Source of the DNA: Clostridiales bacterium
Lineage (GTDB): Bacteria; Bacillota; Clostridia; Oscillospirales; CAG-272
Assembly (NCBI GenBank): GCA_018370615.1
Contig: JAGZAC010000136.1
Coordinates: forward strand, 1 to 5,475
Direction: 5' to 3'
DNA: 5,475 nucleotides
Positions within the stretch are counted from its first letter, which is position 1. Every line of letters begins with the position of its first letter. The notes beneath the pieces were generated by a model. The model saw nothing but the letters and a program-made list of their open reading frames with translations, did no database searches and was not told the DNA's origin. Position numbers and translations under genes: made by a program. Shown piece by piece: positions 1-5,475 of the stretch.

Positions 1-30
1 AGGTGTCAGCGAAGCTGACGGAGGGGTTGT
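1..30. repeat. Partial copy of dispersed palindromic repeat, cut by the left edge
   Basis: These 30 bases match the reverse complement of 4909-4938, downstream of gyrA, at 29 of 30 positions. The single difference (A12) lies in the hairpin loop. The piece contains the stem GTCAGC (5-10) / GCTGAC (14-19) with loop GAA, followed by the GGAGGGGTTGT end segment. The terminal CCC seen in the downstream copy is not conserved here (AAG follows), so this end is either eroded or ends at base 30. The rest of the copy lies outside the window. It sits 13 nt before the remB ribosome binding site, in what would be the recF-remB gap if synteny holds. Confidence 0.8.
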
Positions 31-56
31 AAGCGAATCAACGAAAGGATGTAGCA

Positions 57-344
57 ATGTTTCTGTACCTCGGAGGGAACATATCCGTTAAAAAGTCCGA
101 TATCATCGGTATTTTTGACATCGACAACGTCAATACACAAAAAACTACAAAGGAATTTCTGCATACAGCTGAAAAAAATGGCGCCCTCCTTCTTGTAGGG
201 GACGATCTTCCGAAATCCTTCCTTCTTGTGGGAGAAAAGCAGGATGAACATACAAAAGCTTCAAAGGAGCAGGTGTTCTTGTGCCAGCTGTCGGCGCGGA
301 GCTTGTATGGACGGGCATGTAAGGAAAGTATATACGATAAATAA
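57..344 (+). CDS. remB: RemB-type extracellular matrix regulator (DUF370 family)
   Basis: This gene encodes a 95-residue small DNA-binding protein of the DUF370 family (RemA/RemB, formerly YaaB). In Bacillus RemA is a ring-forming DNA-binding activator of biofilm-matrix genes, and remB lies between recF and gyrB. Seen in the sequence: the family N-terminus MFLYLGG, the core IIGIFD (residues 16-21), LPKSF (51-55) and the final strand region VFLCQLSARSL (73-83), all at the spacing expected for RemB. It is somewhat longer than the 81-residue Bacillus protein because of a charged stretch, about residues 60-72, before the last strand and a short basic tail. The ATG at 57 is preceded by AAAGGA (44-49) at a 7-nt gap. 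gyrB follows after 45 nt on the same strand, consistent with one transcript. The family call is firm; the regulatory role in this organism is inferred. No promoter is evident in the 56 upstream bases. Confidence 0.88.
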   Translation: MFLYLGGNISVKKSDIIGIFDIDNVNTQKTTKEFLHTAEKNGALLLVGDDLPKSFLLVGEKQDEHTKASKEQVFLCQLSARSLYGRACKESIYDK

Positions 345-389
345 AGATAGATATAAGAAGCGATATGATGAAAGAGAGAAGAGGAGAAT

Positions 390-2330
390 ATGCCGGAAAA
401 TAAGACGAACGTGACGTATGATGAAAATCAAATACAGGTATTGGAAGGACTGGAAGCTGTCAGAAAACGTCCCGGCATGTATATCGGAACAACTTCCCAG
501 CAGGGACTGCACCATTTGGTGTACGAAATCACAGACAACTCCATTGATGAAGCAATGGCGGGGTTCTGTACCCATATTGAAGTCACCATCATGGAGGACG
601 GCTCCATTGCCGTACAGGATAACGGCCGGGGCGTTCCCAGCCAGATTCATCATAAGATGGGCATTTCTACACTGGAAGTGGTGTTTACTGTTCTCCATGC
701 AGGAGGAAAATTCGGCGGGGAAGGATATAAGATTTCCGGAGGTCTTCACGGTGTAGGTGCGTCTGTAGTAAACGCACTGTCGGAATGGATGGAGGTAGAC
801 GACTGCTACGAAGGCAAGCGGTATACCATGCGCTTTGAAAAGGGTATCACTGTCCGCGGCGTTCAGTGTGAGGGAGACTGCGATCGCCACGGATTGTACG
901 TCCGGTTTAAACCGGACGATACAATCTTTGAAGATATTACCTTTGATTACGATATTCTTCTCAATCGGATGCGGGAGCAGGCGTTTTTAAACGCCGGCGT
1001 AAAGATTACCTTAAAGGATCTGCGGCCGGGGCAGGAGGATGAAGAAGGAAATCCAAAATGTGCGGTGCTTCAATATGAAGGGGGCATTTGTTCCTTTGTA
1101 TCTTATTTGAATGCCAATAAGCACGCGGCGCTGCTCCACAAAGATGTAGTGTACATGAAGGCGAAAATGGGAGACGTCACCGCGGAAGTGGCACTTCAGT
1201 ACAATGACAGCTTTAATGAGACCATTATGACCTTTGCCAACAATATGGCGACCATAGATGGAGGAACCCACGAGGCCGGATTTAAATCCGGCCTGACGAA
1301 GGTTATCAACGAGTATGCCAAAAAGTGCGGCGCGCTGAAGGACAGCGACAAAAAGCTCTCCGGCGAGGACGTACGGGAGGGACTGTGCGCCATCGTGTCC
1401 GTGAAGCTGCCAGACGCCCAGTTTGAAAGCCAGACAAAGTCCAAGTTGGGAAATTCGGAGCTGCGGGGCATTGTGGACAGCATTGTCACCCAGAAGCTGA
1501 CGGAATATTTCGAGGAAAACCCGGCGGCAGGAAAGCTGATTGTAGAAAAATGTATGGCTGCCAACCGCGCCAGAGAAGCTGCCAGAAAGGCGAGAGAGCT
1601 CACCCGGCGCAAAAACGTGCTGGAGGGAACGACTCTCCCCGGCAAGCTGGCAGACTGCCAGGACCGGCGAGTGGAATATACAGAGGTATACCTGGTAGAG
1701 GGAGACTCTGCAGGAGGAAGTGCAAAAACAGGCCGGGACAGCCGGTTCCAAGCGATTCTTCCTCTGCGGGGTAAAGTTCTTAATGTAGAGAAATCTCGTT
1801 TGGATAAAATCTACTCCAATCCATCCCTCATTCCCATTATTCAAGCCCTGGGCTGCGGCATCGGAGAGGATTTTGATATCACCAAGCTGCGGTACGGAAA
1901 AATCATCATTATGGCGGATGCGGACGTGGACGGCTCTCACATCCGGGTGCTGCTGCTCACATTTTTCTTCCGGCACATGCGGCAGCTCATTGAGGATGGC
2001 CATGTCTATCTGGCGCAGCCGCCGTTGTATAAGGTATATAAGGGCAAGAGCCAGGAGCGGTATGCCTTTTCCGACGAGGAGCGGGACCAGATTATTGCGG
2101 AATTCGGCGGCAATGCGGAAGCAGAACGGTATAAGGGTCTTGGAGAAATGGACGCGCAGCAGCTGTGGGAGACGACTATGGACCCGGAAACTCGAACAAT
2201 CCTTCGAGTGGATATTCACGATGCTATGGCCTGTGATGAAGTGTTTTCCCTCCTGATGGGGGACAAGGTAGAGCCCCGTCGGGAATTTATCGAGAAAAAT
2301 GCGAAGTACGCTGAAAACATTGACATTTAA
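390..2330 (+). CDS. gyrB: DNA gyrase subunit B (ATPase and Toprim subunit)
   Basis: This is the 646-residue ATPase subunit of cytoplasmic DNA gyrase; with GyrA it forms the A2B2 enzyme that introduces negative supercoils. It has normal Gram-positive length, without the C-terminal insert of enterobacterial GyrB. Domains in order: GHKL ATPase (about 1-235) with catalytic Glu46, Asn50, DNGRG (77-81) and the glycine-rich ATP lid GGLHGVG (117-123); transducer (about 236-405) with GGTHE (291-295) and the QTK loop, Lys350; Toprim (about 430-545) with EGDSAGG (437-443), PLRGK (458-462) and metal-binding Asp510/Asp512 in DADVDGSH; and the C-terminal RYKGLGEMD segment (580-588). Odd points: positions equivalent to E. 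coli Arg136 and Thr165, which contact nucleotide or coumarin drugs, are Tyr140 and Leu169. The start is ATG after GAGGAG (381-386), a rather tight 3-nt gap, but the N-terminus aligns well with known GyrB (YDENQIQVLEGLEAVRKRPG) and no better in-frame start exists. It lies 45 nt after remB and 14 nt before gyrA. Confidence 0.98.
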   Translation: MPENKTNVTYDENQIQVLEGLEAVRKRPGMYIGTTSQQGLHHLVYEITDNSIDEAMAGFCTHIEVTIMEDGSIAVQDNGRGVPSQIHHKMGISTLEVVFTVLHAGGKFGGEGYKISGGLHGVGASVVNALSEWMEVDDCYEGKRYTMRFEKGITVRGVQCEGDCDRHGLYVRFKPDDTIFEDITFDYDILLNRMREQAFLNAGVKITLKDLRPGQEDEEGNPKCAVLQYEGGICSFVSYLNANKHAALLHKDVVYMKAKMGDVTAEVALQYNDSFNETIMTFANNMATIDGGTHEAGFKSGLTKVINEYAKKCGALKDSDKKLSGEDVREGLCAIVSVKLPDAQFESQTKSKLGNSELRGIVDSIVTQKLTEYFEENPAAGKLIVEKCMAANRAREAARKARELTRRKNVLEGTTLPGKLADCQDRRVEYTEVYLVEGDSAGGSAKTGRDSRFQAILPLRGKVLNVEKSRLDKIYSNPSLIPIIQALGCGIGEDFDITKLRYGKIIIMADADVDGSHIRVLLLTFFFRHMRQLIEDGHVYLAQPPLYKVYKGKSQERYAFSDEERDQIIAEFGGNAEAERYKGLGEMDAQQLWETTMDPETRTILRVDIHDAMACDEVFSLLMGDKVEPRREFIEKNAKYAENIDI

Positions 2331-2337
2331 AAAGGGG
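2331..2337 (+). promoter_or_regulatory. Ribosome binding site setting the GTG start of gyrA
   Basis: AAAGGGG begins directly after the gyrB TAA (2328-2330) and ends 7 nt before the GTG at 2345. This good spacing supports GTG as the gyrA start. The next in-frame ATG (2402, residue 20) has no comparable site and would remove residues before the conserved SFLEYSMSVI segment. The 14-nt gyrB-gyrA gap holds nothing else and suggests translational coupling. Confidence 0.75.
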
Positions 2338-2344
2338 TAAGAAC

Positions 2345-4903
2345 GTGCGCGAAGAAAACAATAATATAGAATTTCCCAATCAGAAAATCAAGCCCATCGC
2401 CATGGACAAGGAAGTGCGCAAATCCTTTTTGGAATATTCCATGTCTGTGATTATCAGCCGGGCTTTGCCGGATGTGCGGGACGGAATGAAGCCGGGCCAG
2501 CGGCGGATTATGTACGCTATGTATGAGGACAATCTTACGTACGACAAGCCCTTCCGCAAGTCTGCCACTACGGTAGGAAATGTGCTGGGACGGTACCATC
2601 CTCACGGCGACGCCGCTGTATATGGCACCATGGTGCGTATGGCGCAGGATTTTTCCCTTCGGTATCCCCTGGTTCAGGGTCACGGAAACTTCGGGTCGGT
2701 GGACGGCGACGGCCCTGCGGCGTACCGGTATACGGAAGCCCGTATGTCCCGGCTTGCCGGGGAGCTGATGCGAGATATTGAAAAAGACGTTGTGGATTTC
2801 ATGCCCAACTTCGATAACCGGAGAAAAGAACCTACTGTTCTTCCTTCCCGGTTTCCGAATCTTTTGGTCAACGGGTCTGTGGGTATCGCCGTCGGTATGG
2901 CCACCAATATTCCGCCTCACAACATGGGGGAGGTCATCGACGGTACCCTGTATCTGCTGGAGCATCCCGATGCGGACGTTCCTGCCCTGATGCAGTTTAT
3001 CAAGGGTCCGGATTTTCCCACCGCCGCCACGATCTATGGCAGCGCAGGCATCTATGAAGCCTATACCACCGGCCGGGGTCGAGTCATGGTTCGGGCGCGG
3101 GCGGAAATTGAAGAAGACAAGCATCGCATTATCGTCACGGAGATTCCCTATCAGGTGAACAAATCCATGCTGGTGGAATCTATCGCAGATTTGGTCCGGG
3201 ACAAGCGAGTGGAAGGCATTACCGGCATCCGGGACGAGTCCGGACGCCACGGCATGCGCATTGTTATTGAATGTCGGCGGGACGCAAGCTGTCAAATTAT
3301 TTTGAATCAGCTGTATAAATATACCCAGCTCCAGGACACTTGCGCCATCAACATGCTGGCACTGCTGAACGGGGAGCCGAAAATCCTGAATCTGAAGCAG
3401 ATTCTGGAAGCATACATCGACCATCAGAAAAGCGTCATCACCCGGCGCACCCAGTTCGATTTGAACAAGGCTTTGCGGGAGGCCCATCTGTATGAGGGCT
3501 ATAAGATTGCCATCGACAATATCGATGAAGTCATTTCTATTATCCGCAGCAGCCCGGATACCCCTACGGCCAAGGAAAATTTGAAGGCTCGGTTTGTGGG
3601 GGACGGCAGTCAGAATGCAGATATCACCACAAAAGAGGGACTGCTGGAATTCGCAGGAAGCGAAAATGCGGGCCTGTCGGACGAGCAGGCTCAGGCTATA
3701 GTAAGTATGCCTCTGGGAAGGCTTTCGGGCCTGGAACGGCAGAAAATCGAAGAAAAACTGGCGGAATTGTCCGCCACTGTGACCCAGCTGCGGGGCATTT
3801 TAGCAGACCCGGAGAAAATCAAAGGAATCATCGGGGACGAGCTTTCAGAAATCCGCCGAAAGTTTGCAGACCAGCGGCGGACGGAGCTGGTGGAATCCCA
3901 CGATGAAATCCAGCTGGAGGATCTGATCGAGCAGCATACCTGTATTATCACCATGACGAAAACCGGATATGTCAAGCGGCAGCATGCGGACACGTACGCA
4001 GCCCAGCGACGGGGCGGCATGGGCAAAGCCGGTCTCACCATGAAGGAAGAGGACTATACAGAAAAGGTGATTGTGGCAAACAGCCATTCCTATTTGCTTT
4101 TGTTTACCAGCAAGGGAAAGGTATTTGCAAAGAAGGCATATCAGATTCCCGAGGCGTCTCGGACAGCAAAGGGGACAAATATTGTGAATCTGCTGGAGCT
4201 GGAGGATGGAGAAGAGGTCACAGCCATTATTTCCATCGAAGGATTTTCCAGTGAAGAATATCTGGTGATGGTAACCCGGGCCGGCGTAATCAAACGGACA
4301 TCGCTGGACGAATTTGCATACCAGCGCAAGGGCGGGAAAATCGCCATCCACCTGGACGAGGGAGACAGCCTCATTTTTGTAGACAGAACCATGGGAGATG
4401 CAGACATTCTCATCGCTACGGCAAACGGTCAAGGCTCCCGCTTTGCGGAAAGTGATGTGCGTGTAACGGGAAGAAGCGCCCGCGGCGTCACCGGGATCCG
4501 CCTGCGGGAAGGCGATCAGGTGGTAGGCGCCGTAATCGTGGAGAATGATGCGGCATGGCAGGAGACGCACCATTTGGTCACCATTACGGAAAAAGGCATC
4601 GGAAAGCGTGTGCCCTTCTCCAATTTCCGCCGGAAAAATCGTCCCAATATGGGTGTCCGCTGTCAGCAAATCACGGAAAAGACTGGTAGGCTGTGCGGTG
4701 TAGCGGTGGCTACGGAGGATGAGGATTTGATGCTTATCACCGACACTGGCACGCTGATTCGCATTGCCGTATCGGAAATTTCCCTGCTGAAGGGCAGCAG
4801 TGCCACTGGTGTACGGCTGATGCGTCTTGCAGATGACGCCACACTGGTAAGCTTCGCAGTGGTGGAAAAGGAAGAAGATACAGAAGAGGAGCAGGATTCT
4901 TAA
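2345..4903 (+). CDS. gyrA: DNA gyrase subunit A (breakage-reunion and DNA-wrapping subunit)
   Basis: This 852-residue subunit cuts and rejoins the gate DNA and wraps DNA through its C-terminal domain. The winged-helix/tower core (about 1-520) shows SRALPDVRDG (38-47), HPHGD (85-89), the catalytic pair Arg128/Tyr129 in RYTEARM, and the DNA-intercalating Ile181 in GIAVGMATN. The coiled-coil/C-gate region covers about 355-515. The C-terminal beta-pinwheel has six recognisable blades, starting near residues 533, 583, 639, 687, 743 and 794, with a GyrA box QRRGGMG (554-560) that marks it as gyrase rather than topoisomerase IV. The protein ends in an acidic tail (841-852). Odd points: the quinolone-contact residues equivalent to E. 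coli Ser83 and Asp87 are Ala90 and Gly94; Gln111 replaces the common Asp in LVDG; the usually conserved MRLQRLTGLE motif reads MPLGRLSGLE (455-464). The start is GTG. The gene is intact, and its TAA stop touches the AAAA flank of the downstream repeat. Confidence 0.98.
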   Translation: MREENNNIEFPNQKIKPIAMDKEVRKSFLEYSMSVIISRALPDVRDGMKPGQRRIMYAMYEDNLTYDKPFRKSATTVGNVLGRYHPHGDAAVYGTMVRMAQDFSLRYPLVQGHGNFGSVDGDGPAAYRYTEARMSRLAGELMRDIEKDVVDFMPNFDNRRKEPTVLPSRFPNLLVNGSVGIAVGMATNIPPHNMGEVIDGTLYLLEHPDADVPALMQFIKGPDFPTAATIYGSAGIYEAYTTGRGRVMVRARAEIEEDKHRIIVTEIPYQVNKSMLVESIADLVRDKRVEGITGIRDESGRHGMRIVIECRRDASCQIILNQLYKYTQLQDTCAINMLALLNGEPKILNLKQILEAYIDHQKSVITRRTQFDLNKALREAHLYEGYKIAIDNIDEVISIIRSSPDTPTAKENLKARFVGDGSQNADITTKEGLLEFAGSENAGLSDEQAQAIVSMPLGRLSGLERQKIEEKLAELSATVTQLRGILADPEKIKGIIGDELSEIRRKFADQRRTELVESHDEIQLEDLIEQHTCIITMTKTGYVKRQHADTYAAQRRGGMGKAGLTMKEEDYTEKVIVANSHSYLLLFTSKGKVFAKKAYQIPEASRTAKGTNIVNLLELEDGEEVTAIISIEGFSSEEYLVMVTRAGVIKRTSLDEFAYQRKGGKIAIHLDEGDSLIFVDRTMGDADILIATANGQGSRFAESDVRVTGRSARGVTGIRLREGDQVVGAVIVENDAAWQETHHLVTITEKGIGKRVPFSNFRRKNRPNMGVRCQQITEKTGRLCGVAVATEDEDLMLITDTGTLIRIAVSEISLLKGSSATGVRLMRLADDATLVSFAVVEKEEDTEEEQDS

Positions 4904-4905
4904 AA

Positions 4906-5022
4906 GGGACAACCCCTCCGTCAGCTGCGCTGACACCTCCCCTTGCACAGGGGAGGCTGAGTTTGTGCAGGCTCCCTTGTGTAAAGGGAGCTGTCTGCGT
5001 TAGCAGACTGAGGGATTGTCCC
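4906..5022. repeat. MITE-like compound palindromic element directly after gyrA
   Basis: A 117-bp element bounded by inverted ends GGGACAACCCCTC (4906-4918) and GAGGGATTGTCCC (5010-5022), which match at 12 of 13 positions. Inside are four hairpins: GTCAGC/GCTGAC (4920-4925/4929-4934), an 8-bp stem 4936-4943/4949-4956, an 8-bp stem 4971-4978/4984-4991, and GTCTGC/GCAGAC (4993-4998/5003-5008). The left half aligns with the reverse complement of the right half at about 44 of 54 positions with one gap, so the element is two diverged inverted half-units. AAAA lies on both sides (4902-4905 and 5023-5026), a possible 4-bp target duplication. There is no room for a transposase, so movement would need an enzyme supplied from elsewhere. 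No hairpin is followed by a T-run, so a classic terminator is unlikely; mRNA 3'-end protection is possible. That it was mobile is inferred from its structure and the second copy at 1-30. Confidence 0.85.
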
Positions 5023-5031
5023 AAAACCTAC

Positions 5032-5039
5032 AAAGGAGG
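5032..5039 (+). promoter_or_regulatory. Strong ribosome binding site for the lipoprotein gene
   Basis: AAAGGAGG is close to a perfect Shine-Dalgarno sequence and lies 6 nt before the ATG at 5046. It is the strongest such site in the window and fixes the start of the downstream partial gene. It lies 9 nt beyond the right end of the repeat element, so the element did not supply it. Confidence 0.85.
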
Positions 5040-5045
5040 AATTTC

Positions 5046-5475
5046 ATGAAACGCTGGTGTATATGCATTCTTGCAGCGGCAGTCACTGCAGGACTCTTTT
5101 CTTCCTGTGGTTTTTCATCCTTCACTGATGAAGAAATCCGCACTGCAGCGGCAGAACTCATCGAGGCAAGCGTTCCCATAAACGAAATTTATTTCGGTGA
5201 AGGCCTTCCTTCTGTAGAGGAAGACAGCGACGCCGCTGATGCTTTTTCCTCCGAAATTCAAACAGATACTACCTTGCTTAGCTATCTGCCGGTGACGGAA
5301 GATGCAGGATATTCGTCCATTGACAGTATCAAAGAAGCAACAGAGGAGGTATATTCCCAGTCCTACTGTGAATATTTGTTTGAAATGGCGTTTTCCGGAA
5401 TTTCTACGGAGGATGCGGAAGCGACCTACGCCCGGTATTTGGAGACGGACGCAGGAACGCTGGCCGTCCACAAAG
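5046..5475 (+). CDS. Hypothetical secreted lipoprotein, 3' end beyond the window
   Basis: The frame is open from ATG 5046 to the window edge, giving 143 residues so far with no stop. The N-terminus is a lipoprotein signal: basic Lys2-Arg3, a hydrophobic run (about residues 6-18) and the lipobox FSSC with Cys21 as the predicted lipidated residue, so the mature protein should be anchored to the outer face of the membrane. Phe at -3 is less usual than Leu but is tolerated. The visible mature part is acidic and looks mainly helical, with an Ala/Glu-rich helix (28-42), a segment NEIYFGEGLP (46-55), an acidic linker (58-65), YLPVTEDAGY (80-89) and a Tyr-rich stretch (103-112) containing a second Cys, Cys108. 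I do not recognise the family and assign no function. It is on the same strand as gyrA, 142 nt downstream. Most of that gap is the repeat element, so it may once have been a close operon partner of gyrA. Coding status is well supported by the ribosome binding site and signal peptide. Confidence 0.85.
   Translation, partial: MKRWCICILAAAVTAGLFSSCGFSSFTDEEIRTAAAELIEASVPINEIYFGEGLPSVEEDSDAADAFSSEIQTDTTLLSYLPVTEDAGYSSIDSIKEATEEVYSQSYCEYLFEMAFSGISTEDAEATYARYLETDAGTLAVHK

Noticed and set aside
329..357. Possible promoter with TATAAG (352-357) in the remB-gyrB gap
   Set aside because: At 17-bp spacing the -35 region reads TATATA, with no likeness to TTGACA; the AT-rich gap alone explains the -10 resemblance.
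368..403. Eleven-codon frame overlapping the gyrB start, as a leader peptide
   Set aside because: It has only a poor ribosome binding site, no run of regulatory codons and no attenuator hairpins nearby.
1011..2219. Long open frame (402 codons) on the - strand opposite gyrB
   Set aside because: It lies wholly antisense to conserved gyrB, encodes no recognisable motif and is rich in Cys, His and Leu as expected from an antisense shadow. No supported start site was seen.
2327..3487. Long open frame (386 codons) on the - strand opposite gyrA
   Set aside because: It is entirely complementary to conserved gyrA coding sequence and has no family features; it is explained by codon bias on the sense strand.
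3560..3700. Extra loop in GyrA (about residues 406-450) as a novel insertion
   Set aside because: This surface segment before the C-gate varies in length among gyrases; E. coli GyrA also has a long insert here.
3845..4948. Long open frame (367 codons) on the - strand over the gyrA 3' end and part of the repeat
   Set aside because: It is antisense to the gyrA pinwheel domain and starts inside the palindromic element; no domain and no plausible ribosome binding site.
4936..4991. Hairpins after gyrA as a Rho-independent terminator
   Set aside because: The stems are GC-rich, but no T-run follows any of them (CTGAG after one, TGTCTGCG after the other), and they belong to a dispersed repeat.

Overview
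The window shows the conserved remB-gyrB-gyrA block, all on the + strand, followed by the start of a lipoprotein gene that runs off the right edge. The gene order (recF)-remB-gyrB-gyrA is the dnaA/origin-proximal arrangement typical of Bacillota. Together with the protein sequences and the dispersed palindromic repeats, it points to a class Clostridia bacterium, plausibly a gut Oscillospirales-type lineage. The genus cannot be set from this sequence alone, and recF upstream is an expectation from synteny, not something seen here.

Layout. Bases 1-30 are the end of a palindromic repeat copy cut by the left edge. remB (57-344) encodes a DUF370/RemB-type DNA-binding regulator. After 45 nt comes gyrB (390-2330), a complete 646-residue gyrase B subunit. 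After 14 nt comes gyrA (2345-4903), a complete 852-residue gyrase A subunit that starts at GTG. Immediately after the gyrA stop lies a 117-bp compound inverted repeat (4906-5022) with near-perfect 13-bp ends, four internal hairpins and AAAA on both flanks. A strong ribosome binding site then leads into an unrecognised lipoprotein gene (5046 to the edge).

How it works together. GyrA and GyrB form the A2B2 DNA gyrase that uses ATP to introduce negative supercoils, and the tight same-strand spacing suggests co-transcription with remB. I see no convincing promoter or intrinsic terminator in the window, so transcription probably enters from upstream, and where it ends is open.

Most notable points. 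The 117-bp element is built of two diverged inverted half-copies whose differences include three compensatory base-pair changes, so the small hairpins look conserved as structures. Removing it with one AAAA leaves a 21-nt gyrA-lipoprotein junction, as if it had split an operon. A 30-nt piece 29/30 identical to part of it lies, inverted, before remB. The gyrase has unusual residues at several drug-contact positions: GyrA Ala90 and Gly94 (E. coli Ser83 and Asp87), and GyrB Tyr140 and Leu169 (E. coli Arg136 and Thr165). I found no clear sign of a wholly new biological system; the repeat family and the unrecognised lipoprotein are the least explained parts.
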